From positions 248,001 to 312,000 of the forward strand of contig NZ_JAXBME010000005.1 of NCBI RefSeq assembly GCF_033963835.1: 64,000 nucleotides of DNA. The letters run 5' to 3'. Below the pieces are notes generated by a model, which was given only the letters and a program-made list of their open reading frames with translations, made no database searches and had not been told where the DNA came from. The stretch is from Cytobacillus sp. IB215665. GTDB taxonomy: Bacteria; Bacillota; Bacilli; Bacillales; SM2101. Positions 16,411 to 25,288 of the stretch are shown here, piece by piece. The translations under genes were made by a program, and so were the position numbers. Within the stretch, counting starts at the first letter, position 1, and the number at the start of each line of letters is the position of its first letter.

Positions 16411-18291
16411 ATGACTGTAAAGCAGTTTGAAGCAGAATCGAAAAGGTTATTAGAGATGATGATTAACTCCATCTATTCACAAAAGGAAATCTTTTTAAGA
16501 GAATTAATTTCCAATGCGAGTGATGCGATTGACAAAATTTATTATAAAGCATTAACAGATGATACGATTACTTTCGAAAAAGATAATTACTATATGAAGG
16601 TAGTCATTGATAAAGAAAATAGAATATTGAAGCTTTCTGATACTGGTATTGGTATGACGAAAGAGGAGCTAGAAAATAACCTAGGGGTTATTGCGAAGAG
16701 CGGTACGTTAGCGTTTAAAAAAGAAACTGAAATTAAAGATGGCCATGATATTATAGGTCAATTTGGTGTAGGGTTTTATTCAGCATTTATGGTAGCTGAC
16801 GTTGTCACTGTTATTACGAAGCCATTAGGTAGTGAAGAAGCATACAAATGGGAATCTCATGGGGCAGATGGATATACGATTGAGCCTTACGAAAAAGATG
16901 AAGTAGGAACAGATATTATTTTAACAATCAAAGAGAATACAGAAGATGAAACGTATGATGAATACTTAGAAGAGTTTCGATTAAAATCTATTATTAAAAA
17001 ATACTCGGATTTCATCCGTTACCCAATAAAAATGGACGTTACCGAACAAAGACCTAAAGAAGGTAGCGAAGACGAATTTGAAGATGTACAAGAAGAACAA
17101 ACGCTCAACAGCATGGTTCCGATTTGGAGAAAGAATAAAAGTGAGCTAACCGACGAAGATTACGAGAATTTTTATGCTGAAAAACATTACGGCTTTGATA
17201 AGCCGCTAAAACATATACATATTAGTGTTGATGGTGCAGTTAGATATAATTCGATTTTATTCATCCCACAACAAACACCATATGACTATTATACAAAAGA
17301 ATTTGAAAAGGGCTTAGAGCTGTATTCCAATGGTGTTTTAATTATGGAAAAATGCTCAGATTTGCTGCCTGATCATTTTAGTTTTGTAAAAGGGATGGTC
17401 GACTCTGAAGATCTATCTTTAAATATTTCTAGAGAGATTTTACAGCATGATCGTCAACTAAAGCTTATTGCAAAAAATATTAAGAAAAAAATAAAAAGCC
17501 AATTATTAAGTTTACTTAAGGACGACCGAGAAAAATATGAACAGTTTTATCAATCTTTTGGTAGACAATTAAAATATGGTGTGTATAGTGAGTATGGCAC
17601 ACATAAGGAAGAACTGCAGGATCTCATCATGTTCTATTCTTCAAAAGAGAAGAAGATGGTAACACTAGATGAGTATGTGTCAAGAATGCCAGAAGATCAG
17701 AAATATATTTATTATGCTGCTGGAGAAACACACGACAGAATTGAAAAGCTACCACAGACAGAGATGGTACTAGATAAAGGTTATGAAATTTTATATTTCA
17801 CTGATGATATAGATGAGTTTGCTATTAGAATGTTAATGAATTACAAAGAAAAGGAATTTAAGTCTATTTCAAGTGGTGACTTAGGAATTGATTCTGATGA
17901 CAAGCAAAACGAGGATAATCAAGAGGAGGAAAGCAATAAAGACCTCTTCGAATATATGAAAAATATATTATCAAGTAAAGTGAAGGATGTTAGAGTATCA
18001 AAACGATTAAAGACGCACCCTGTATGCTTATCAACTGATGGTGAAGTAAGTATAGAAATGGAAAAAGTCCTTAATGCAATGCCTGATAACCAAAATATTA
18101 AAGCTGATAAAGTGTTAGAGATTAATATTAACCATGATGTGTTCCAATCATTAAAGAGTGCTTTTGAAACAGATAAGGAAAAAGTAGACTTATACACAAA
18201 CCTGTTGTATAACCAAGCGCTTCTAATTGAAGGGTTGCCGATCAATGATCCTGTAGAGTTTACGAATGATATGTGTAAAATCATGGTATAA
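16411..18291 (+). CDS. htpG: Molecular chaperone HtpG (Hsp90)
   Basis: A full-length 626-residue Hsp90. The N-terminal GHKL ATPase motifs are [23 protein letters not shown] and [15 protein letters not shown]. The middle domain follows ([24 protein letters not shown]), then the dimerisation domain. It refolds client proteins in the cytosol. RBS AAAGGAGAGG precedes the ATG. A sigma-A promoter with a perfect CIRCE element upstream places it under HrcA. This differs from Bacillus subtilis, where htpG is a class III heat-shock gene not controlled by HrcA. Confidence 0.97.
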   Translation: MTVKQFEAESKRLLEMMINSIYSQKEIFLRELISNASDAIDKIYYKALTDDTITFEKDNYYMKVVIDKENRILKLSDTGIGMTKEELENNLGVIAKSGTLAFKKETEIKDGHDIIGQFGVGFYSAFMVADVVTVITKPLGSEEAYKWESHGADGYTIEPYEKDEVGTDIILTIKENTEDETYDEYLEEFRLKSIIKKYSDFIRYPIKMDVTEQRPKEGSEDEFEDVQEEQTLNSMVPIWRKNKSELTDEDYENFYAEKHYGFDKPLKHIHISVDGAVRYNSILFIPQQTPYDYYTKEFEKGLELYSNGVLIMEKCSDLLPDHFSFVKGMVDSEDLSLNISREILQHDRQLKLIAKNIKKKIKSQLLSLLKDDREKYEQFYQSFGRQLKYGVYSEYGTHKEELQDLIMFYSSKEKKMVTLDEYVSRMPEDQKYIYYAAGETHDRIEKLPQTEMVLDKGYEILYFTDDIDEFAIRMLMNYKEKEFKSISSGDLGIDSDDKQNEDNQEEESNKDLFEYMKNILSSKVKDVRVSKRLKTHPVCLSTDGEVSIEMEKVLNAMPDNQNIKADKVLEININHDVFQSLKSAFETDKEKVDLYTNLLYNQALLIEGLPINDPVEFTNDMCKIMV

Positions 18292-18302
18292 CAAAATGCT
18301 TG

Positions 18303-18340
18303 CTCCCTTTACTCGTATTGTAAAGGGAGTCTTTCATTTA
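18303..18340 (+). terminator. Intrinsic terminator of htpG
   Basis: CTCCCTTTAC (18303-18312) pairs perfectly with GTAAAGGGAG (18320-18329), then TCTTTCATTT. Confidence 0.85.
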
Positions 18341-18390
18341 GGGAAAAGGTTATTGAACATGACAATACTGTTCAGAATAGGAGCTAACAA

Positions 18391-18990
18391 ATGACTTCAA
18401 TATGTTTAATAAGACATGGAGAAACCGATTGGAACAAAAAAGGCATACTTCAAGGGACAAAAGATACACCACTAAATAGCAATGGTATTATACAAGCTCA
18501 CCAATGCAGTGAGTTTTTGAAAAACTCTCAATGGGACATACTGGCTACAAGCCCATTACAAAGAGCAAAGCAAACAGCACAAATAATAAATAACAACCAC
18601 AACATTCCACTTATTGAAGTGAAAAAGTTTATGGAAAGGCATTACGGAGATGCAGAAGGGATGACTGTTGAAGAAAGAAATACTAAATTCCCAGATCAAA
18701 AATATAGAGATCAAGAAACATGGACCGATTTACAAGAACGATCCATGGAAGGACTTTATGAATTACATGAAAGGTTTACGAATCAAAAAATATTGCTTGT
18801 TTCTCATGGTGCAGTCATCAATGCCATTTTAGCTACATTGTCTAATGGCGAGATTGGAACTGGAAAAACGGTTTTAAGAAACACCTGTATGAATCACCTA
18901 CATTTCCATGGCAAATGGAGCATAGAGCAATATAATGTTGTTTCACACCTTTCTCAGTATAACGACCAAGAAAACATTGTTCATTACTAA
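18391..18990 (+). CDS. Histidine phosphatase family protein (199 aa)
   Basis: The N-terminal RHGETDWNKKG carries the phospho-accepting histidine. ATSPLQRAKQTA, the acid-base ERHYGDAEG and the late LVSHGAVIN are conserved in the phosphoglycerate-mutase-like phosphatases of the PhoE/CobC group. Substrate is unknown. TAGGAGC precedes the ATG, and a hairpin at 19054-19083 ends the transcript. Confidence 0.88.
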   Translation: MTSICLIRHGETDWNKKGILQGTKDTPLNSNGIIQAHQCSEFLKNSQWDILATSPLQRAKQTAQIINNNHNIPLIEVKKFMERHYGDAEGMTVEERNTKFPDQKYRDQETWTDLQERSMEGLYELHERFTNQKILLVSHGAVINAILATLSNGEIGTGKTVLRNTCMNHLHFHGKWSIEQYNVVSHLSQYNDQENIVHY

Positions 18991-19053
18991 ACAATGTTTA
19001 CGCATGAGGTTCGTTAAAATTCAACTACATAAGTTTGTCCTATGAATATTTTT

Positions 19054-19092
19054 AAAACGTTTAGCGTAATGTCTAAGCGTTTTCTTTTTTTT
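19054..19092 (+). terminator. Intrinsic terminator after histidine phosphatase
   Basis: AAAACGTTTA (19054-19063) pairs with TAAGCGTTTT (19074-19083, one wobble), then CTTTTTTTT. Confidence 0.75.
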
Positions 19093-19138
19093 AAAAAATT
19101 TATTGCTCTATTTAATTAGAAAGGTGATTTCATGGATA

Positions 19139-19296
19139 GATTGTTTTAGCATGGATTGGTACTTCTAGTTCATAGATATGAGCACGTATACACCTAGCGT
19201 TCGCGGCACCTTACTATTAAATATATTGAGTTCTCATTAATCTCATCGTATTTCCCCCTGTTAGGAAAAATAGTAACAAAGCTTACGAAAAGAACC
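19139..19296 (-). repeat. MITE-like dispersed repeat, reverse orientation, decayed
   Basis: Begins GATTGTTTTAGCATGGATTG, contains GTATACACCTAGCGTTCGCG and GGCACCTT, and ends ACAAAGCTTACGAAAAGA. These are degenerate forms of the family's ends and interior. Confidence 0.65.
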
Positions 19297-19409
19297 TCTG
19301 TAAAATAATAACCCACAGGAAATTAGCGTGATTTTAGAATGAAAAAAATAAAATCAACCAAAATAAATAAGAAAGTAACTTCAATAATACAGAAGGAGTG
19401 AATTGACTA

Positions 19410-20075
19410 ATGATGAAACATAACAAAATTAACGCAATGATTGTGGTTCTTGTGTTATTTGCTGTACTAGCTGGTCCTATAAGTACAAGTGCGAATAGTA
19501 AACATAAGGCTCATACGGATTGTTACACTAAATCGGTAGTGAATTTAAAATTTGACCTACGTAACCTCTGGATAGACCATACTGTCTGGACGAGAAATTA
19601 TATCATTAGTGCTATTGCGGAATTAGAAGACAAAGAAAAAGTACTTGCTAGATTACTTCAAAATCAAGCCGATATTGGTAATGCTATAAAACCATATTAC
19701 GGAGAAGATGCTGGTGAACAGTTAACAAAACTACTTACTGAACATATTGAAATAGCAGGAGAAATTATTGATGCTGCAAAGAGAGAAGATAAAGAGGCGT
19801 TGGAAAAATCCACTAAAGAATGGTATAGAAATGCTGATGATTTAGCAGTTTTTCTAAGTAAAGCAAATCCGAACTGGAAAGAGGAAGAATTAAAAGAATC
19901 TCTGTATGAACATTTGAAATTAACAGCCGACGAAGTTGTCTCAAGGTTAAAAAAGGATTGGGACGCTGATATAGCTGCTTTTGATGCAGGGGAAAAACAT
20001 ATCATCATGCTTGCAGATGTGCTTGCTAAAGGGATTATTAAACAATTTCCTGATCAGTTTAACTCCGGACATTAA
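19410..20075 (+). CDS. Conserved secreted helical protein, function unknown (221 aa)
   Basis: A signal peptide (MIVVLVLFAVLAGPISTSANS) is followed by a mature domain that looks almost wholly alpha-helical. It has a W-rich entry (LWIDHTVWTRNYIISAIAEL), then NQADIGNAIKPYYG and repeated amphipathic helices (LTKLLTEHIEIAGEIIDAAK, LYEHLKLTADEVVSRLKKDW). The regular spacing of His and Asp/Glu recalls a four-helix bundle that might bind a metal, which is inference only. AAGGAG lies 11 bases upstream. A strong terminator follows. I do not recognise a named family. Confidence 0.7.
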   Translation: MMKHNKINAMIVVLVLFAVLAGPISTSANSKHKAHTDCYTKSVVNLKFDLRNLWIDHTVWTRNYIISAIAELEDKEKVLARLLQNQADIGNAIKPYYGEDAGEQLTKLLTEHIEIAGEIIDAAKREDKEALEKSTKEWYRNADDLAVFLSKANPNWKEEELKESLYEHLKLTADEVVSRLKKDWDADIAAFDAGEKHIIMLADVLAKGIIKQFPDQFNSGH

Positions 20076-20098
20076 TATTTGCCAACAAAAGATGAAGT

Positions 20099-20136
20099 GT
20101 GGTGTCTCAATTCGTGAGACACCACTTTATTTTAAA
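20099..20136 (+). terminator. Intrinsic terminator
   Basis: An 11-bp perfect stem GTGGTGTCTCA (20099-20109) with TGAGACACCAC (20115-20125), then TTTATTTTAAA. Confidence 0.88.
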
Positions 20137-20298
20137 TAAGACATGAAACTCTTATTCAGTTAGCTCCATCTTTTATGAAAGGAGTACTGGTGGATGAAAG
20201 GGTTCCATTGCGTTAGTTATCTCATTGATTAGCCACGAATACGATTTGTGCACAAATTAGTATAGCCAAGAAGTTATCTTGATCTGAAAAGTCTGTGG

Positions 20299-20661
20299 TT
20301 AAATCTTAACAACATACTTATAATCAGCTCGTAATGCTTCATGCCATTTCTCTTCTAAGTCTTTAATTCTGTTAGTGTATTTATTTAATTCATTGTAGTT
20401 CAATACAATTTCCTCTTCAGGCTTTATTTTCTCCAATATTTGAAAAGAAAAGTTGTCTTTACCATAAGAATCCCATTCTTTTTGTAAATCCTTATTGAAA
20501 TGAGTTTTAAACTTTAGTTCAAATTGATGGCGGTTAATGATCTTATCTAAATCCATACTGCTTCCAATATACATTTTGCTGTTTACAAGGTTCGTTATCG
20601 TGTATACACCCATCAAAGTATGGGTTTGTTTATAATCTCTTTTCAATTGCTTTTTGTCCAT
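20299..20661 (-). CDS. GIY-YIG nuclease-domain protein (120 aa)
   Basis: GVYTITN (18-24), YIGSS (31-35) and NRHQFELK (R44) are the core elements of the GIY-YIG nuclease fold. They are followed by a KEWDSYGKDNFSFQILEKI stretch like those in phage and intron-associated segments. No DNA-binding domain is attached, so it may be a freestanding small nuclease. It is divergent from the XRE gene at 20899, sharing the region with two palindromes. One of these overlaps a TTGACA on the minus strand (20771-20776). Confidence 0.78.
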   Translation of the reverse strand: MDKKQLKRDYKQTHTLMGVYTITNLVNSKMYIGSSMDLDKIINRHQFELKFKTHFNKDLQKEWDSYGKDNFSFQILEKIKPEEEIVLNYNELNKYTNRIKDLEEKWHEALRADYKYVVKI

Positions 20662-20759
20662 ATGAAGACCTCCTTCAATATAAGGTTATAGTTTTACTGA
20701 TGACCAGCTAAGTAAGCAAGAAGAAAAGGTACATGCTCATATAAATCTTAGTTTAAAAT

Positions 20760-20801
20760 GACGTAATTTATGTCAATAATAACACAGACATAAAATATGT
20801 C
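20760..20801. promoter_or_regulatory. Pair of 15-bp palindromic operator candidates
   Basis: GACGTAATTTATGTC (20760-20774) and GACATAAAATATGTC (20787-20801) share the form GACRTA-N3-TATGTC, with centres 27 bp apart. They sit between the divergent GIY-YIG and XRE genes and are natural targets for the XRE protein. Confidence 0.6.
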
Positions 20802-20841
20802 AAATATAAATGTATGAAGAAACTGTAAAAACTAGTTGATG

Positions 20842-20870
20842 TTGACTTTAAAATCTTTTACGATTACAAT
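20842..20870 (+). promoter_or_regulatory. Promoter of the XRE regulator
   Basis: TTGACT (20842-20847) and TACAAT (20865-20870) are separated by exactly 17 bp. Transcription would start about 20 bases before the ATG. Confidence 0.75.
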
Positions 20871-20898
20871 CGAAAAAAATTAAGATGAGGTGAATTAT

Positions 20899-21381
20899 AT
20901 GTATCAGAGGCTATTAAACTCAAAAACTGTATTAGAATATTTAGTTGTTCGTAACGAACAATCTTACACCCAAATAGGAAAGCTATTAAATATTACACCT
21001 CAACAATTTTCTGACTGGATTAAACTACGTAGACCTATACCAAATGAAAGGTTAAAAAGTTTATGTGACTATTTTGAAGTTCCTGCCGATATATTAGTAA
21101 ATGAGAAAAAGTTTGCAAAACCTCTTGATCCAATAACAAAAATTGACGTGGAAATGCTTGAGGTAAATAAAGCAACTAAAGAAGAAGATTCTATAATTTT
21201 GAAGGATAAATTAATTGAGCTTCAAAAGGAAAAAGCGAAGCAGGTTAGAATTCTCCGTTTAACGACTATGTTAAATGCTGACAATGATCAGTTAAATGCA
21301 GTAATTGATATTTTTTTGGACCAACTAGAAAATATTGAAGAAAGCGAAATAAATCTACTTCTAGAAAAAATTCGTGTTTAA
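20899..21381 (+). CDS. XRE-family helix-turn-helix regulator with coiled-coil tail (160 aa)
   Basis: The N-terminal SYTQIGKLLNITPQQFSDWIKLRRPIP is a Cro/C1-type helix-turn-helix, followed by LCDYFEVPADIL, the usual fourth-helix region. Residues 85-125 are rich in Lys/Glu/Leu and likely form a coiled coil for dimerisation. The ATG at 20899 is chosen because GAGGTG lies 6-7 bases upstream; a GTG at 20890 overlaps that site. Likely controls itself and the divergent GIY-YIG gene through the palindromes at 20760-20801. Confidence 0.8.
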   Translation: MYQRLLNSKTVLEYLVVRNEQSYTQIGKLLNITPQQFSDWIKLRRPIPNERLKSLCDYFEVPADILVNEKKFAKPLDPITKIDVEMLEVNKATKEEDSIILKDKLIELQKEKAKQVRILRLTTMLNADNDQLNAVIDIFLDQLENIEESEINLLLEKIRV

Positions 21382-21496
21382 ACCTGTTAGAAATCCTATC
21401 CTACAAAATTAGACGGTGTTAGTTATAGTAGAGATATTAAAACAAATATGAGAAAATAAAGAAAAATAGGGAAATTCATACTTGAGAGGTGAAACA

Positions 21497-21832
21497 ATGT
21501 TTATTTCTGTCACTAGACTTCATCTGAGGGGTAAAAGAATGTTACCTATCTTCTTTTTTTATACAAATAAATCAACAAGACAAGTAAAAAAAGCTGAAGG
21601 GTTGCTGCATTCTTCATTGCATAAAGAAGGATGGGATACTTTTTGGACATTAACTGTTTGGGAAAACGAAGGTGCTATGAAAAACTATAGAAATGCAGGA
21701 AGTCATCTAAAAGCCATGAAAATCTCAAGGAAAATTGCAGACGAATTAGAAAAGGTGAATTGGGAAAATGATAGCATTCCAGCTTGGGAGGAATGTATAG
21801 AGCGACTTCATCACCATTATGGCAGGTTTTGA
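21497..21832 (+). CDS. Small ABM-like/dimeric alpha-beta barrel protein, function unknown (111 aa)
   Basis: The product starts MFISVTRLHLRGKRMLPIFF and contains GWDTFWTLTVWENEGAMKNY and AGSHLKAMKISRKIADE. This is the strand-helix-strand pattern and WTLTVWE signature common in antibiotic-biosynthesis-monooxygenase-like barrels. The substrate is unknown and it need not be an oxygenase. The ATG at 21497 has GAGAGGTGAAAC upstream; a TTG at 21482 is less likely. Confidence 0.6.
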   Translation: MFISVTRLHLRGKRMLPIFFFYTNKSTRQVKKAEGLLHSSLHKEGWDTFWTLTVWENEGAMKNYRNAGSHLKAMKISRKIADELEKVNWENDSIPAWEECIERLHHHYGRF

Positions 21833-21875
21833 ATGAATACAAATGTGAAGTGAGCTTTTAAAAAGGGTGATTATA

Positions 21876-22019
21876 ATGAAGATCATCGACATTGATAAAA
21901 GATGGGTAGGTAATTTCCTGAGGATATTATTGCAATGAAAAACGAAGCCTGAAATACCTTTGTATGCAGAGAGTGGTATTCCTGTAAGAGATGAAATCTT
22001 ATTAGCGAAATCATTTTGA
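21876..22019 (+). pseudogene. Short remnant reading frame with one in-frame stop
   Basis: GGGTGAT sits before an ATG that opens MKIIDIDKRWVGNFLRILLQ. A TGA follows, and the same frame continues as KTKPEIPLYAESGIPVRDE to a second stop. It could be the two ends of an internally deleted gene. I cannot assign a family. Confidence 0.35.
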
Positions 22020-22092
22020 ATTTTTTTAATAAAGGATGAAAAGTAAATTAGAGAAAACGTTTTTAATTGAAAAACCTATAAGAGGTGATTAA

Positions 22093-22617
22093 GTGTTTCC
22101 AGAATTAGCAACTGATAGATTAATTTTAAGAGAAATTACAGAAGCGGACGCTGAAGGAATATTTGCTTGTTTTTCTAATGACGATGTCACACGGTATTAT
22201 GGGCAGGAATCGTTAGTGAGTATAGAGCAAGCAAAAAATATAGTAAACTTCTTTGCAAATAATTACAAAGAAAAAAGGGGGATTAGGTGGGGGATACAAA
22301 TAAAGGGCACTGATGGAATCATTGGGACAATCGGCTTTAATGCTTGGCTACCTAAATACAAAAGGGCCGAAATAGGTTTTGAAATTAATCCAGCTTATTG
22401 GCACCAAGGGTATGCATCAGAGGCCATTAGAAAAATTATTACCTATGGATTCGATTCACTTGATCTAACTAGAATAGGCGCAGTTGTATTCCTTGAAAAT
22501 GATGCCTCTAATAATCTATTAACAAAGCTTGGGTTTCAAAAAGAAGGCGTTTTAAGAAATAATATATATCAGAATGGTAGACCTTATGATACATATGTTT
22601 ACTCGATGATAAAATGA
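22093..22617 (+). CDS. GNAT N-acetyltransferase, RimJ/RimL type (174 aa)
   Basis: It starts with the family's LATDRLILREITEADAEGIF. It also has IIGTIGFNAW, RAEIGFEINPAYWHQGYASEA (acetyl-CoA loop) and RIGAVVFLENDASNNLLTKLGF, complete to the C-terminal YVYSMIK. Relatives acetylate ribosomal protein N-termini or small amines. GTG start at 22093 with AAGAGGTGATT upstream. Ended by the hairpin at 22635-22673. Confidence 0.85.
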   Translation: MFPELATDRLILREITEADAEGIFACFSNDDVTRYYGQESLVSIEQAKNIVNFFANNYKEKRGIRWGIQIKGTDGIIGTIGFNAWLPKYKRAEIGFEINPAYWHQGYASEAIRKIITYGFDSLDLTRIGAVVFLENDASNNLLTKLGFQKEGVLRNNIYQNGRPYDTYVYSMIK

Positions 22618-22634
22618 GTAGACTCATCTCAACT

Positions 22635-22680
22635 AATGTACCAGAACAAGTTAAATATTAGCTCTGGTACATTTTGTTTG
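22635..22680 (+). terminator. Intrinsic terminator
   Basis: AATGTACCAGA (22635-22645) pairs with TCTGGTACATT (22663-22673), then TTGTTTGTG. Confidence 0.8.
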
Positions 22681-22714
22681 TGTGGTAGACTTGCTAATAA
22701 GTAATAATGTTACT

Positions 22715-23110
22715 CTAAGTTAAACCGTGTGAATGCATAAGTACAATCCGCCATCCATCGGGGTCTTCAATAGTAATTCCTTTTTCCTGCCAATACGGGT
22801 TTTCTGGTTCAACCTCATGATACCCCATTAAGTCCAGCTTCGTTTTTATTTCTGTAATTTCATTAATATTAGGTATATAAAAGACGAGCAAATTATCCTT
22901 CGTTGGGGCAGGACATGGACTTCCATCAACATGCTTAGTAAATTCTAAATGGTATTCTACTTCAGGTAAGCCAAACATCACACCATCATACCCGTCATGA
23001 TTTTGAAAGCTTCCTATTCTTGTTAAACCTAAGCCTTCTTCATAAAATGTAATGACTTCTTCAAAGTTGTCCGTAGGTCTTGCTATTCTAAACTGAACAC
23101 AATTTCTCAT
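22715..23110 (-). CDS. VOC/glyoxalase-fold protein (131 aa)
   Basis: It has two beta-alpha-beta-beta-beta units: QFRIARPTDNFEEVITFYEEGLGL and, in the second half, LVFYIPNINEITEIKTKLDLMGY, ending GITIEDPDGWRIVLMHSH. The DPDGWRIVL end is characteristic of glyoxalase/bleomycin-resistance/dioxygenase proteins. Possible metal ligands include H54 and the C-terminal Glu/His. Function is not predictable. GGGGAAAT lies upstream of the ATG. Confidence 0.8.
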   Translation of the reverse strand: MRNCVQFRIARPTDNFEEVITFYEEGLGLTRIGSFQNHDGYDGVMFGLPEVEYHLEFTKHVDGSPCPAPTKDNLLVFYIPNINEITEIKTKLDLMGYHEVEPENPYWQEKGITIEDPDGWRIVLMHSHGLT

Positions 23111-23300
23111 GTGAATTTCCCCATTTCATATATTAGTCTTGCTTATAGACTAGTATATCTAGGTAAATCCAATTTATCATTCCTCAAAAGGAGTAATAAT
23201 TTTTCATACTTTGGTTGTACACTGACTATTTTGACTACTAACATTCGCTAGGTGGCAGTTTCAAAGAAATCACCTTAAAGTATGCAATGAGGGAGGAAGC

Positions 23301-24188
23301 TTATTTTAATGAAAAATCTCCAGAACTAGTTCTTACAATCAGCTCATGCTCTCCACTACCGATAGTTCCCACCACCGCATTACGTTTATTTTTTTCATAT
23401 GTGAGCCCCTGTAGCTTTATATTTGTTTCACCAGAGGAGCCTTTAAAATCAACTTTTAGTGATTCAGGCTGATCTTCAGTTATAATTGATACATCACCGC
23501 TATTGGAGTCTACAGTCGTTTTCCCATTTAGCTTTTCTGTGAGTATTTTAATATCGCCTGAAGATGTTTTGGCGTTTGTAAGCTTAGATGATAGGTGTTG
23601 TGCTCTAATATCTCCGCTTGACGAATTTATATTAAGTGTATTTGATTTCGTATTCATCATGTCAATATCGCCACTAGACGTTTCAATAGAAAATGTATGA
23701 TTTACTAAAATTCTTTTTGCATTAATATCTCCGGAATGTGATTTCAATGTAACTGTACTAGCTGATATATCTTCAATATCTAAGTCTGCTGACGATGTGT
23801 CAATAACAATTGAATCAAAATGTTTTTTAGGAGCAGTTATTTTTAAAATAGACAGATCAATGATTATACCAATATGAGATGTTTTTTTTGATCGTAATGA
23901 AATATTTAATTGTTTATCATTAATCTCTGTATCAAGTATGAAATTATCTGCTAATTTGCTGTTTACGTGTCCTGTTAGCTCTACTGTGATCTCATTGTCA
24001 CGTGAACATATGAACCTTACGTTATTAGAACAAGAATTTATTTTTATTTGACTTACTTCGTCACTTAAAAATGATTTTTTCTCAGACAATTCAATCATGT
24101 CATCTTTTATTTTCTTATCAATGGTCGAAACTGATGCTTTAACAAAACTCTTCCACAGAACTGATGCTCCATATGAAATTTTATTCAT
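23301..24188 (-). CDS. DUF4097-type beta-helix protein with SSGD repeats (295 aa)
   Basis: The C-terminal two-thirds repeats the turn motif SSGDI or HSGDI about every 18-20 residues (SSADLDIED, HSGDINAKRI, SSGDIDMMNT, SSGDIRAQHL, SSGDIKILTE). This is the signature of DUF4097 putative adhesin/beta-strand repeat proteins. No signal peptide or membrane helix is evident. The start at 24188 is used because GAGGAGTGAGTTC precedes it; the frame is open to 24263 without an RBS. Function is unknown. In Bacillus such proteins are sometimes linked to envelope stress. Confidence 0.75.
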   Translation of the reverse strand: MNKISYGASVLWKSFVKASVSTIDKKIKDDMIELSEKKSFLSDEVSQIKINSCSNNVRFICSRDNEITVELTGHVNSKLADNFILDTEINDKQLNISLRSKKTSHIGIIIDLSILKITAPKKHFDSIVIDTSSADLDIEDISASTVTLKSHSGDINAKRILVNHTFSIETSSGDIDMMNTKSNTLNINSSSGDIRAQHLSSKLTNAKTSSGDIKILTEKLNGKTTVDSNSGDVSIITEDQPESLKVDFKGSSGETNIKLQGLTYEKNKRNAVVGTIGSGEHELIVRTSSGDFSLK

Positions 24189-24456
24189 GAACTCACTCCT
24201 CGAATAAATGGTTTTAATATATTGAAAATTAAGAATATTGCAATTGGTAAACATTCTGACCATTATTATGGTGTAGATCTATGCAAGGGTATATATTTAT
24301 GGTATTTATAGCAATTATAACAATTATAACAAATTTAACTAATAATGGGCATTTCTAAATGGTGTGTCAAGTATAGAAACTCATCTGATACATGTATAAT
24401 AATGATATTTGGTTATTGTCCGCACGTTGTCCTTTACTTTCCAACAAAGTTCTATT

Positions 24457-24700
24457 ACAGTCGAAAAACGTGTCTTAAAGTCCGAAACTGATGTAATACT
24501 GTCAGATAAGCGTGATGTACAGTTCGAAACCGATGCTATACTGTCAGAAAAATATGTTTTACTATCCGAAACCGATGTAATACAGTCTAAAACCAGGTTT
24601 TACTGTCCAAAATCGGAGTTATACTGTCGAAAAAACGTGTTTTACTGTCCGAAACCGATGTTATACTGTCAGAAAACCGTGATGTACTGTTCGACTATCA
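24457..24700. repeat. 21-bp-period tandem array, ACTGTCCGAAAC core, about 12 units
   Basis: The central G of the AcTGTC core falls at 24460, 24480, 24501, 24522, 24543, 24564 (mutated), 24585, 24605, 24626, 24647, 24668 and 24689. The spacing is 21 bp except for two 20-bp steps. Alternate units carry GAAACCGATG, suggesting a 42-bp higher-order unit. The array ends about 80 bp before the Nudix gene. Confidence 0.9.
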
Positions 24701-24779
24701 CCTTTATAGGAAATATACTTCAATTAAGATATCAAACAGCTGATTAAAAAATTTCATTTCTTAGTAGGGGGAGTTTCTA

Positions 24780-25253
24780 ATGAGTGACCACATTAACTAT
24801 AAAATTTGGACTGTTTGTATGATACAAGATGGGAACAAGGTGTTACTATTAGATAGGCAGCATGATAGCTTAAAAGGATTTATACCTCCCGGTGGAAAGG
24901 TTGAATTTCCTGAGAGTATAGTTGATAGTGCTTTAAGGGAAGTCAAGGAGGAAACTGGCCTTGTTGTACATAACCTTGAGTTCAAAGGTTTATATGAATA
25001 TGTTAATGTGGATAAAAAAGATAGATATATGATATTTAATTATTTTACGAATGATTTCTCAGGTGAATTACTACAAGAATCTCGGGAAGGTCGTCCTGTT
25101 TGGGTAGATATACAGGAAGCATACAATCTTCCTATGCAAGACTCAATAAGGAGAAGGTTTCCTCTGTACTTTGAAGAGGGTACGTTTGAAATACAAGTAG
25201 AATGGGATAATGAAAGTGATAAAGAGGGTATTGTTAGTATTAAAAAAACGTAA
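24780..25253 (+). CDS. Nudix hydrolase, MutT/8-oxo-dGTP type (157 aa)
   Basis: A canonical Nudix box from GGKVEFPESI to ALREVKEETGL satisfies G-x5-E-x7-REV-x-EE-x-G-L. The PPGG before it and CMIQDGNKVLLLDR at the N-terminus are typical of 8-oxo-(d)GTP-type MutT proteins that clean the nucleotide pool. RBS TAGGGGGAG. The next gene starts 35 bp after its stop, so they may share a transcript. Confidence 0.88.
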   Translation: MSDHINYKIWTVCMIQDGNKVLLLDRQHDSLKGFIPPGGKVEFPESIVDSALREVKEETGLVVHNLEFKGLYEYVNVDKKDRYMIFNYFTNDFSGELLQESREGRPVWVDIQEAYNLPMQDSIRRRFPLYFEEGTFEIQVEWDNESDKEGIVSIKKT

Positions 25254-25288
25254 AACCTTTCAGAGTAATTCAAGGAGTGCACAATAAA

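Noticed and set aside
20221-20275. Further copy of the dispersed repeat
   Set aside because: Only AGCCACGAATAC and a few bases match; too short to support.
24457-24700. CRISPR array
   Set aside because: Units of 21 bp with no unique spacers and no cas genes.
24409-24747. Open frame of 112 codons with a seven-residue repeat
   Set aside because: It is produced by the 21-bp repeat array, has no ribosome binding site, and its repeat changes frame where a unit is 20 bp.
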